Source: Candidatus Mycolicibacterium alkanivorans (GTDB taxonomy: Bacteria; Actinomycetota; Actinomycetes; Mycobacteriales; Mycobacteriaceae). From it: 64,000 nt of DNA. The notes beneath the pieces were generated by a model. The model saw only the letters and a list, made by a program, of their open reading frames with translations. It made no database searches and had not been told where the DNA came from. Shown here piece by piece: positions 56,395 to 64,000 of this stretch (positions are counted from its first letter, which is position 1; every line of letters begins with the position of its first letter). The stretch covers positions 682,001 through 746,000 of the forward strand of contig NZ_JAIVFL010000001.1 in assembly GCF_022760805.1 (NCBI RefSeq), given 5' to 3'. Made by a program: the position numbers and the translations under genes.

Positions 56395-57995
56395 GTGGCG
56401 GTGCACGTGAGTGAGGACGACTCGGCATTTGCCGATTTGGGACGCCGTTCCCTGACAAGCAGCATCCAAGGCCAGCTCGACGAGCTACTCAGTGCCCGCG
56501 ACCAGATGGAAAAACTGCTCCGGGTCATCGTCGGTCTCGCATCAGACCTCAACCTGGACGCGACCCTGCACCGGATCGTGACCGCCGCCCATCGAACTGA
56601 CCGGGGCCGGATACGGCGCACTGGGCGTACTGGGAGCCGACGGCACCTTGGTCTCGTTCCTGCACTCCGGCATGGATGACGCGACCGTGGCCCGGATCGG
56701 ACACCTGCCGGTCGGCAAAGGCGTACTGGGTGTGCTGCTCGACGAACCCCGACCCCTGCGGCTCGACGACCTGAACGCACACCCGGCTGCGGTCGGATTT
56801 CCCGAACATCACCCGCCGATGCGGGCACTACTCGGCGTGCCCATCACCATCAGACAGAAGATGTTCGGCAGCCTCTACTTGACCGAACCGACAGCGCGGC
56901 AAGCCTTCACTGGCTCCGACGAAGTCGTGGCGCGCGCCTTGGCGTCGGCGGCGGCGGTCGCCATCGACAACGCCCGCTTGTTCGAGCAGACCCGCGCCAC
57001 GGCGACATGGGTGCAAGCCAGTCGCGCGATGACCTCGGCGCTGACCGATGCCGATCCGGTGGCGCAGCCGCTGCGTTTGATCGCCGAACGCGCCTGCGAG
57101 CTGACCCAGGCCGAGCAGGCCATCGTGCTCGTCCCCAAGGATGCCGACCTGCCCGCAGATCAGGTCGAGACCCTGGTCGTCTCGGCCGCCGTCGGATTGT
57201 GGGCCGAGGAACTGTTGGGCCAGGAGAAACCGGTACACGGGTCCACATCCGGTGAAGTGTTCCGCTCCGGCATACCGATCACCACCGAGTCGTTCCACCA
57301 CCCCATCCAAGCGTTCACCGACGTCGGCCAACGACCCGCAATCGTCATGCCGCTTCGCGCCCAAAACACAGTGCTCGGCGTCCTGGCCGTGGCCCGCAAT
57401 GAGAGCCAACCACCCTTCGACGCCCGCCATCTCGAGCTGATGAGCGACTTCGCAGACCACGCCGCAGTAGCACTGACCTTGGCCGCCACCCGCGAACAGG
57501 CCCGCGAGTTGACGATCATCGCCGACCGAGACCGCATCGCCCACGACCTGCACGACCACGTCATCCAGCGACTCTTCGCGGTGGGCATGAACCTGCAGGG
57601 GACCATCGCCCGCTCGTTCACCCGAGATCATCAAACGCCTCAACCGTGACGTCGATGACCTGCAGACCACCATCGAAGAGATTCGCCACACGATCTTTGC
57701 CCTGCACGCCACCGGAACCACGAGCGACCTTCGTCAACAGGTGCACACCGCCATCACCGAACTCACCGACGACCGCGACATCCAAACGACAGTGCGCATG
57801 TCTGGACCGCTGAGCGCCATCAACGAGCACCTCGCCGAACAGGCGCTCCCCGTCATCATCGAGGCCGTGAGCAATGCGGTGCGCCATTCCGGGGCGCAGC
57901 ACCTCACCGTAGAAATCCACGTCGCCGACGAGCTACGGATCGACGTCACCGACGACGGCTGCGGCATTGACCCCACCAACGCCCGCCACAGCGGA
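56395..57995 (+). pseudogene. DevS-like GAF sensor histidine kinase, decayed
   Basis: GTG 56395 follows GGAGG. Frame 1: FADLGRRSLTSSIQGQLDEL, LHRIVTAA; a one-base insertion near 56588 moves the GAF domain to frame 2 (VSFLHSGMDDATVARIGHL, GSLYLTEPTARQAFTGSDE, second GAF to LAVARNES). The dimerisation His is in DRDRIAHDLHDHVIQRLFA. A further shift near 57615 moves the ATPase lobe (LNRDVDDLQTTIEEIRHTIF, EAVSNAVRHSGA, DGCGIDPTNARHSGL). The end is cut by the DUF6131-like gene at 57996. Related to the hypoxia/NO sensor family DevS/DosT. Confidence 0.82.
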
Positions 57996-58166
57996 CTAGT
58001 ACCAGTAGCGTCTGCCGCCGACATTCCGCCCTGTTGCGCCGAGGATCAGCAGGATGGCCCCGACAACGACGAGGATCCAGCCGATGACGATGGCGATTTG
58101 GTCGATTGATGCGGGTAGGGGTGCGAGGTAGCCGACGAGCAGCAAGATGATTCCAACGACGATCAT
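57996..58166 (-). CDS. DUF6131-like small membrane protein
   Basis: 56 aa: MIVVGIILLLVGYLAPLPAS, then IVIGWILVVVGAILLILG and the basic tail GRNVGGRRYWY. Two membrane segments. AAAGGA precedes the ATG on the minus strand. Such proteins are frequent in mycobacteria and often sit beside CsbD genes, as here. Function unknown. Confidence 0.78.
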   Translation of the reverse strand: MIVVGIILLLVGYLAPLPASIDQIAIVIGWILVVVGAILLILGATGRNVGGRRYWY

Positions 58167-58282
58167 GGGTTCCGGTCCTTTGCAATGCGCTGAATGGTGT
58201 CATTAGTTAGCATCCGGTGGGGTGCTGCAAACGATCCACGGGTGAGATCCCGCGTCACCCGACTTACCTGCCGACGCGGCAT

Positions 58283-58459
58283 TTACTTCTTTTTGAAGGC
58301 GTCCTTAATTTTCTCGCCGGCGTCTTTGAGGTTGGACTTCGTCTGGTCGCGCTTGCCCTCATTTTCAGTGCTCTGGTCGCCGGTGACCTTGCCGACCGCT
58401 TCCTTGACCTTGCCGCCAAGCTCGTCGAGCTTGTTTTTCGCCTTATCCTCAGTGCTCAT
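58283..58459 (-). CDS. CsbD-family stress-response protein
   Basis: 58 aa, MSTEDKAKNKLDELGGKVKE, then VGKVTGDQSTENEGKRDQTK and a lysine-rich end. Small, charged and probably helical. CsbD genes are induced in general stress in Bacillus (SigB) and in mycobacteria. Intact, unlike the copy at 37807. Confidence 0.88.
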   Translation of the reverse strand: MSTEDKAKNKLDELGGKVKEAVGKVTGDQSTENEGKRDQTKSNLKDAGEKIKDAFKKK

Positions 58460-58771
58460 AGTGTCTGCCCTCCCTGGTGTGGGAATCGACCTAGGGCGGT
58501 CGAAACCTCAGCCCGAGGTTAACGACGCGAGCCCGGAGCGCATCAGGGCCAAAAGACCCTGTCGCGTGATCACGCCACGGGAACGTGGAACCCGTCGATG
58601 GATAGTCGAGAGTTCCTCGCCCAGAATCAGTTTGCCCGCACGTGTCACTGGCGTGAACACCAGGTGCTCGTGGCGGGAGTTGTTCGACGGGGATACAGTT
58701 CGCTCGGCGAGGAGGACAACTCGTTGTGCGACGCCACGCATTTCGTCAACCGATTCCTCGGGAGCCCTGCT
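58460..58771 (-). CDS. Stretch with one possible small ORF
   Basis: A 77-codon minus-strand ORF (58508-58741) reads MRGVAQRVVLLAERTVSPSN and later LILGEELSTIHRRVPRSRG. Its composition looks protein-like but I know no family. It lies upstream of and divergent from the ATPase gene. The remaining bases hold the ATPase ribosome site (GGGAGCC). Confidence 0.3.
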
Positions 58772-59425
58772 ATGTCTATGACGCCGAAGGCGCCGGCTCC
58801 GGCGCTGCCCGATCGGCTGACCGCGGTGCGGGTCGCGGCGGCCCCGGTTGATGAGGTCTTGGGCTTGCTCGACGCTTCCGCGCAGGGATTGTCCAGTGCG
58901 GAAGTGTCCGCCCGACGGGGGCGCTACGGCCCGAATGCCGTTCGGACCCATTCTGTCAACGCGTTCGCGGTGCTGGGGCGTCAGCTGCGCAGCGCCGTGC
59001 TCATCCTGTTGGCGGCAACGGCCGTCGTTTCGTACTTCCTGGGCGACAGCATCCAAGCGATCATCATCGGGGTGATCCTGGCGGCAAGCATCGGTCTGGG
59101 TTTCATCAACGAGTACCGGGCCGAACGGGCTGCCGCTGCCCTGCACTCCGGGGTGCGCCACACCGCGGTCGCGCGCCGCGACGGAGCCTTCGTCGCCGTC
59201 GATGTCACCGAACTCGTCCCCGGTGATGTGATCCGGCTGTCACTCGGCGAGGTCGTACCGGCGGACCTGCGATTGATCGAGGCCACCGGCCTGGAATGCA
59301 ACGAAAGCATCCTGACCGGGGAATCGATGGGCTCGGAGAAGTCTTCCCAACCGGTGCCTGCGGACGCCGAATTGGCCGAATGCACCGATCTGGCGTTCAT
59401 GGGAACGATCGTCAGCGGCTCGGCC
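58772..59425 (+). pseudogene. P-type cation ATPase, 3' truncated
   Basis: MSMTPKAPAPALPDRLTAV starts a cation-transporting ATPase: N-terminal domain GLSSAEVSARRGRYGPNAV, membrane helices AVLILLAATAVVSYFLG and AIIIGVILAASIGLGFINEY, and the actuator motif ESILTGESMGSEK (TGES). The frame leaves the family after MGTIVSGSA at ~59425, so the phosphorylation (DKTGT) and nucleotide-binding domains are gone. Sequence switches directly into the S8 protease with no IS in between. Confidence 0.8.
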
Positions 59426-59752
59426 TGTGTTAGTTCGCCCCGTGCTGGTTCCATCGGACGAGACAGCCGATCGGACGGAGGAATTGCCATCCAACGAGCT
59501 GGTACCAGATCTGATGTGGCGGATATTCCGCGAATTGTTCGAGGACGGCCCGAGCGGGCCCGCCGCGGCACCCTCCGTTGCTATCGTCAACATCTCAGTA
59601 GGTGACCCCGCGGTGCCCTTCGAGACCGTCCTGTCTTCTTGGGCACGCATGCTCGACTGGTTGAGCTACGAATATGGTGTTCTCGTCGTAATTTCCGCAG
59701 GAAATCATGGCAAGCTGACACTAAGTGGTCGCGCCCGTAAGTTCCTCGGGGG

Positions 59753-60910
59753 TCAGGCTGCGCGGGGCTGGGCGGGGTCGTGCTTGGGTGTGTGGTTGTC
59801 GAGCCTGTTGAGAAGGTCGTCGAGGTCGATGGTTGTGAACTTCCATATGAACGGGCGGGCGGTGTGGTTGTAGCGCTCTTCGAATCGGGCGAGGCGGTAG
59901 ATGACCTCGTCGAGTTCGGTGAAGTCGTTGGGCGAGACCACTTTCCGTTGCACGATGGAGAAGTAGATCTCGATCTGGTTGAGCCAGGACGCGTGCACGG
60001 GGGTGTGCGCCATGATGGCGTTCGGGTGTTGGGCGGCGAGTCGGTCGACGGCTTTCTGCCCGCGGTGGGAGGAGCCGTTGTCCACGATCCAGAACACCCG
60101 CTCGGCGGAGGCGTAGGGCTCGCAGGTCATGACCTGCTCGACGAGGCGGCTGAACGGTTCGATGCCGGTGGTGTCCTCGCAGCGGCCGAACACCCGGGCA
60201 CGGTGCACGTCGTAGGCGGCCAGGTAGGCGACCGCGCCGCCGCGGTCATAGTCGTGGTTGACCCGCATCGCCCGCGCCGCGCCGGGGGCCAGGGTGGGGT
60301 GGCAGCGGCAGCGGGCCTGGATGGAGGTCTTCTCGTCGGCGGAAATCACGTAGTCGTTGGGCCCCAACGGTTTCCCGTCCCAGGTTCGGGCGTACAGGTC
60401 GAGCACCTGGGATGCCTTGGCCTCGAAGTCGGGGTCGGTGATGAAGATCCACGACCGGTACTGCCAGGGTTTGATCGCGTCCTCGGACAGCCACCGGCGC
60501 ACCGTTGTCGGCGAGATCGACGCGCACACCCCGTCGCTGACGGCGTGGCGGGCCAACTCCGGGCACGACCACCGCGCCAGCGGCAGCCCCGCCTCCCGGG
60601 GCGGGGTGCAGGCGATCGCCTTCACCCGCGCGACCTGCACTGCGGTGAACTTCGGCGGGCGGCCGGACCGTTTCGCGTCGCCCAGCGACGCCACCCCGGG
60701 TGCGGCGCGCCAGCGGCCACGCCACTTGCGCACGGTGTCCTCGCCTACTGCCAGTAACCGCGCGATCGCCGCGTTGGAGTGCCCGTCGGCGGCGGCGAGC
60801 ACGATCTTGGCCCGGATCACCATGCGCTGCTCGGTGCGGCCGGCCCGGATCAGGCGTTTGAGTTCCCGTCGCTGCGAGCCGGTCAAGTTGATGCGGTCGG
60901 CGGGTGGCAT
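59753..60910 (-). CDS. IS630-family transposase
   Basis: 385 aa. N-terminal helix-turn-helix (NAAIARLLAVGEDTVRKWRG), then the DDE core: YVISADEKTSIQARC, FWIVDNGSSHRGQKA and SWLNQIEIYFSIVQRK (Glu). Typical length for IS630. Intact. Confidence 0.93.
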   Translation of the reverse strand: MPPADRINLTGSQRRELKRLIRAGRTEQRMVIRAKIVLAAADGHSNAAIARLLAVGEDTVRKWRGRWRAAPGVASLGDAKRSGRPPKFTAVQVARVKAIACTPPREAGLPLARWSCPELARHAVSDGVCASISPTTVRRWLSEDAIKPWQYRSWIFITDPDFEAKASQVLDLYARTWDGKPLGPNDYVISADEKTSIQARCRCHPTLAPGAARAMRVNHDYDRGGAVAYLAAYDVHRARVFGRCEDTTGIEPFSRLVEQVMTCEPYASAERVFWIVDNGSSHRGQKAVDRLAAQHPNAIMAHTPVHASWLNQIEIYFSIVQRKVVSPNDFTELDEVIYRLARFEERYNHTARPFIWKFTTIDLDDLLNRLDNHTPKHDPAQPRAA

Positions 60911-61013
60911 GTCGTCTGCTCCACGAGGCGAAGATTCACAATTGCCACTTGAGCCTCATTCATCACGTGCGTTTCATTGCTCAGCGACACGCGATCGGGC
61001 ACGATCGCTGACT

Positions 61014-61340
61014 ATGGCCGCACCGCCCGCATCAACGAAAACGTCGCTGCAGCAACGGCTGACTGCGCACGCCCACGAACGGTGGCCCCAGCTCGACGGC
61101 GTCGACGTGCGCTTTCGCGGTGTCTTCGCCTACGTCAGCGCACGCCTGCCCGACGGCGACCGCCTACCGCTCATGCGGCTGCGCTACGGCGGATCAGCCG
61201 CCCGCTGGGGCTTCGCGATCTACCTCGCCAGCAAGGACGGCTACGAAGACTCGATTCTGCCGACCGGGTTCACCGCCGGCGCCCCCGAAGACGCACTCGA
61301 CACAGCCTGCGGCCTCTACCTCGACGACCCGACCGCCTAA
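61014..61340 (+). CDS. Passenger gene of IS630 element, hypothetical
   Basis: 108 aa: MAAPPASTKTSLQQRLTAHA, VDVRFRGVFAYVSARLPDGD, LMRLRYGGSAARWGFAIYLA, ILPTGFTAGAPEDALDTACG. It is a compact alpha/beta protein with no helix-turn-helix or enzyme motif that I recognise. It is divergent from the transposase gene, between it and the right IR, so it moves with the element. Similar small proteins are frequent in actinobacteria. A role in transposition control is possible but unsupported. Confidence 0.75.
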   Translation: MAAPPASTKTSLQQRLTAHAHERWPQLDGVDVRFRGVFAYVSARLPDGDRLPLMRLRYGGSAARWGFAIYLASKDGYEDSILPTGFTAGAPEDALDTACGLYLDDPTA

Positions 61341-62024
61341 ACCTGACCCCCGACGAACTTACGAGCGAGACCACTAAGTCCAATGGTGTCAACCGATCTC
61401 ACGGGAGCGGTGGGAACTAACCGGCGCCAGGTACTACTGGAAGCGATCGATCGTCGACAGAGTGAGCGGAGGCTGCTTGCTCCGGCGGAATCTGTCAACG
61501 CAATCACCGTGGGTGCCACTCACGAAGATGGTTCGAACGCAGTCGCGCAGGGTTACCTCGTCGACCCGGCGGACGGATACCCGAGTATCAGCCCCGTGAC
61601 CGCGACGGGAAGTGGATATCGCCGCAGCATCAAGCCGGACGTAATGGCCCAGGGTGGTCGAGCGTTCTATGTTGACGGTGCAACAGCCCAAGAAGTGATC
61701 ACGCTACGTGGCCTCTCGCCTCTCGGCCCCGGACTCAAGGTGGCGACTCCGCCGGGGCTCAATGAAACTCATGTAGCAGGAACAAGTTTCGCTGCAGCAT
61801 TCGTATCGCGACAGGCTGCACGCCTTCACGATGTCGTCGAGGAAGTCGCGGCGGGAACCTCCCTAACTCGCCGCCAGCGAGCGGCGGCGATAAAGGCATT
61901 GCTGGTGCATGGCACTGCGTGGCCGCCCGATCTAGCCTACGATCCCCTATCCCCGGAGATCGCCATCGGAAATGGCGTCGTATCACGGGACTACGCCGAC
62001 GGATGTGCCAGTAACGAGGCAGTG

Positions 62025-62965
62025 AGGTTTTCTCAGTAGTTTCCCCTCTGGAGAGTTGATAGGACGATTGCGGCGGCAACAATCTGGCCAATTCTGGTTG
62101 GGCACAGTCTGATTCGCCGAAGACACCGCCAGCGTTGCTTGAGTTCGGCATTGGCGCGTTCCCCGATTGCCCGAATCGCGGTGAGCAGCGTGTTGTAGCT
62201 GCGATTGTCAACGGCGAGGTCGCGGCCCTTGATCGGGCTGTGCACCCCGATCCCGGCCCCTTGGTAGCCCTTGTCGGTCAAGGTCGGCAGACCGTCGGCG
62301 GCGGCCTTGTACAGCGCGCCCAGACAGTGCGCGCGGGCAGCGGTGATGTCATGCACGCTGCCCGGTTCGACCTCGCTGGACCACACCGGGAACCCGCGCG
62401 GGTCGGCGAGGATCTGCACGTTGCCGCCCTGGGTCTTGTGCTTACCCGAGTACCACAGGTGATGACCGGCCTCGGCGCGCTCGTTCACCCGGTCGATCTC
62501 GATCAGCGTCCCGTCCAGCGTCAGACGCGACCGACCCTGCCCCTTCGCCCGGTCGAGCACGTCGTGCAGGTCGGGTGCCTGCTCGGCAATCACGTCGATC
62601 GCCTCGTGCAGATACCGGTAGCAGGTGGAGATCGGCAGCCCGGCCTCGAAGGCCAGCAGTCGGATCGGGGCGTCGTCGCCGAACCAGCGCAGCACCAGCT
62701 TGGCCTGCGTGCGCACCGTGCCCGCGCGTCGCCCGGCGCGGGTGCCGATCTCGCGCCGGTGCGCGTGCAGCAACGTAGTCACATGAAGCAGGGTTTCCTC
62801 GGGGACGTCGCAGATGGCAGAGTAGGTGAACACGTGGGGTCCTCTTGCAGCGGAACGGCTTTCTTGGTCGAAACCGATCCTTGAGCAGGGACCCCACGTC
62901 TTGCTCTCACGACACGCCGGAAACTCCAGTCACACCAGCCTTACGCGCCCCAAGTGAGAAAACCT
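62025..62965 (-). mobile_element. IS5-family insertion sequence in S8 protease
   Basis: Inverted repeats AGGTTTTCTCA / TGAGAAAACCT, 941 bp, with CAGTG at 62020-62024 and 62966-62970. Removal restores the protease frame NEAVILYLG. Confidence 0.88.
62033..62833 (-). CDS. IS5-family transposase
   Basis: 266 aa with helix-turn-helix (IRLLAFEAGLPISTCYRYLHE) and DDE residues in RLTLDGTLIEIDRV, PTLTDKGYQGAGIG and GERANAELKQRWRCL. Intact, single ORF without the frameshift found in some IS5 subgroups. Confidence 0.92.
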   Translation of the reverse strand: MFTYSAICDVPEETLLHVTTLLHAHRREIGTRAGRRAGTVRTQAKLVLRWFGDDAPIRLLAFEAGLPISTCYRYLHEAIDVIAEQAPDLHDVLDRAKGQGRSRLTLDGTLIEIDRVNERAEAGHHLWYSGKHKTQGGNVQILADPRGFPVWSSEVEPGSVHDITAARAHCLGALYKAAADGLPTLTDKGYQGAGIGVHSPIKGRDLAVDNRSYNTLLTAIRAIGERANAELKQRWRCLRRIRLCPTRIGQIVAAAIVLSTLQRGNY

Positions 62966-63477
62966 CAGTGATCCTCTACCTCGGCTCAATTGGGGCAGCA
63001 GAAGAGCAAGCGCTGTTGTTTCGTTGCCTGACGGGCTTAATGTTCGCGAGACTAAACGGATCGATGCGACCCTTGCTTGGCTTACGCCAGTCAACTGGCG
63101 CAGCCGCCAGTACCGTTGCGCAAGTTTATCTTTCGTCACACCGGGTGGTGCTATCCCAACGCTTGGTACGCCAGCTGGCCATCCATCGGCCGTGACCACT
63201 CGCGGCGCAGCAACCGTACAGCACCAAACATGGGAACTCGAAAAGACATTCGCTTCAGGTCAAGGAAGCGATATGAACATTCGGGTGAAGTGTTATGAAC
63301 AAGCTGGCGGACTTGGTGGACGCACTGTGGACTTTGCCGTAGCAGTCTCACTGTGGGTAGCCCCGACTATCAACGTCGACGTCTACAGCCAAGTCCGTGA
63401 CCAGGTCGCTGCGCGCGTGGCGGTACGACCTCAATGAAGCACGCTGACCGGGCCTAAGTTCGCAGTTGCTGCACTCT

Positions 63478-63578
63478 CCTAGGAAATGAAGCGCTTCGTG
63501 AGACAAACCGCGCCGCCTCCGTCGTGAGACAAATTGAAAATCTCCAGGTCAGCGTTGCGGGCAGATGCAGCCGAACGT
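63478..63578 (+). repeat. Tn7-like distal transposon end, end of module 6 (interrupted)
   Basis: CCTAGGAAATGAAGC, GTGAGACAAACCG, CGTGAGACAAATTG, AGGTCAG and GATGCAGCCGAACGT match the repeat family; the last ~13 bases (GAGAACCTACA part) are displaced by the next insertion. It lies 40 bases after the last cargo gene and should be the outer boundary of the array. Confidence 0.72.
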
Positions 63579-64000
63579 CAGGGTGCCGGAAAGGTTGATG
63601 CGCGGCTCTTTGACCTTGGGATTTATCGCCGTGTGATCGGCGTGGCTGCTGTGGCGGGTGTGACCAACGGGTTTGGATGCAGGTTGCGAAGCCATCCATC
63701 CGAACTCGAGGTCACACCCGCGTGCCATCTTCCCCGACACTGCCCGCCGATACGAACACGACGCGCCACCAACGACTGTTGGCAGCCCTGCAGACAGTGC
63801 CCGACCCACGCGACCGGCGTGGGGTGCGTTACCCGTTGGCCGGGGTGCTTGCGCTCGCAGTCACCGCCACCATGGCCGGGTGCCGCTCGTTCGCGGCGAT
63901 CGGTCAGTGGGCCGCAGAGACCGCAGCCGACAAGCTGGCCTCCTTCGGACTCCCCAGCGGTAGCGCTCCCGACGAGTCGACATTGAGGAAACTGTTCGCC
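63579..64000 (+). mobile_element. ISAs1-family insertion sequence, left part
   Basis: Starts near CAGGGTGCCGGAAAGG at 63579 where the transposon-end repeat breaks off, and continues past the window. The right end and duplication cannot be seen. Confidence 0.65.
63722..64000 (+). CDS. ISAs1-family transposase, N-terminal part
   Basis: 93 codons from GTG 63722: RLLAALQTVPDPRDRRGVRY, LAGVLALAVTATMAGCRSF, AIGQWAAETAADKLASFG, APDESTLRKLF. This is the conserved N-terminal domain of H-repeat-associated/ISAs1 transposases (VPDPRxxRGxRYP). The DDE core lies beyond the window. Confidence 0.88.
   Translation, partial: MPSSPTLPADTNTTRHQRLLAALQTVPDPRDRRGVRYPLAGVLALAVTATMAGCRSFAAIGQWAAETAADKLASFGLPSGSAPDESTLRKLFA

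Larger units (their letters stand above)
59724..61374 (-). mobile_element. IS630-family element with passenger gene
   Basis: Ends AGTGGTCGCGCCCGTAAG and the reverse complement of CTTACGAGCGAGACCAC, with TA duplicated at 59722-59723 and 61375-61376, the IS630 target. 1651 bp, about 450 longer than usual because a second gene (61014-61340) is inside. Removal restores the protease frame. Confidence 0.88.
59427..63437 (+). pseudogene. Subtilisin-like S8 serine protease, split by IS630 and IS5, 5' truncated
   Basis: Pieces 59427-59723, 61377-62024 and 62971-63437. The first has RPVLVPSDETADRTEELPSN, SVAIVNISVGDP and VVISAGNH (oxyanion Asn). Excision of the IS630 element restores SAGNHGKLTLSPMVSTDLTG; the second piece holds HVAGTSFAAAFVSRQ with the catalytic Ser. 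Excision of the IS5 element restores CASNEAVILYLGSIGAAEEQ, and the tail has RIDATLAWLTPVNWRSRQ. The N-terminal Asp and His blocks are missing. Such large cytoplasmic subtilases, often paired with an AAA ATPase, occur in defence islands; that role is inference. Confidence 0.82.

Noticed and set aside
20982..63578. Recurring ~110-bp repeats as a CRISPR array or REP element
   Set aside because: Copies are kilobases apart or paired with inverted termini, spacers are not of constant size, and copies tile with transposon ends.
1..64000. tRNA or rRNA genes as attachment sites
   Set aside because: No cloverleaf or rRNA-like segment was noticed on either strand, though I could not run a dedicated search.

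Overview
The window comes from a high-GC actinobacterium, almost certainly a mycobacterium (Mycolicibacterium-like). It opens with the conserved rplI-dnaB pair. dnaB carries a mini-intein at the Walker A lysine, as in several mycobacteria, and IS1380, ISL3, ISAzo13 and IS110 relatives plus HxlR, CsbD, DUF6131-like and F420-type genes fit the same group.

Everything after dnaB is mobile. Seven bases past the dnaB stop lies a 5-bp target duplication (CGGTT, 2577-2581), followed by the first end of a Tn7-like transposon. Its core is a tightly overlapping operon tnsA-tnsB-tnsC-tniQ1-tniQ2. TniQ2, reassembled across two insertion sequences, is 892 aa and ends in a LysR-type winged helix. The dnaB-distal end of this family is a ~110-bp repeat that recurs seven times. 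With six copies of the dnaB-proximal end it tiles the island into consecutive same-orientation modules: 2582-21094, 21102-21303, 21313-26198, 26204-26411, 26429-31514 and 31520-63578, separated by 5-17 bp. CGGTT recurs exactly between the fifth and sixth. Two modules are only ~205 bp and carry nothing but ends. I read the island as the product of repeated Tn7-like insertion at one attachment site at the 3' end of dnaB.

Cargo of modules 1-5: HxlR regulator with an SDR oxidoreductase and a SnoaL-fold protein; a low-GC membrane protein; an alcohol dehydrogenase-TetR operon; AhpD-like proteins; an alpha/beta hydrolase; a methyltransferase. Relics of a second tnsA and an inverted tnsB lie in module 3.

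Module 6 is a deeply nested scrap yard: a Tn554-like tyrosine recombinase split by IS1380, an IS4-superfamily element cut by a 282-bp MITE that is itself cut by an IS701-like element, a broken acyltransferase, an Anbu protease / N-formylglutamate amidohydrolase / transglutaminase cluster, VapBC, a SEC-C protein, an IS110 element, a decayed sensor kinase, and a subtilisin-like S8 protease interrupted by IS630 and IS5 elements. It ends in a transposon end broken by an ISAs1-family element that runs off the window.

At least ten insertions can be removed on paper, using their target duplications, to restore a reading frame or the element beneath. That gives the order of events. The transposition core is no longer fully intact: tniQ1 has a frameshift and tniQ2 two insertions, while tnsA, tnsB and tnsC read through. 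Many single-base frameshifts elsewhere could be decay or assembly error. No rRNA, tRNA, CRISPR array or cas gene was seen.
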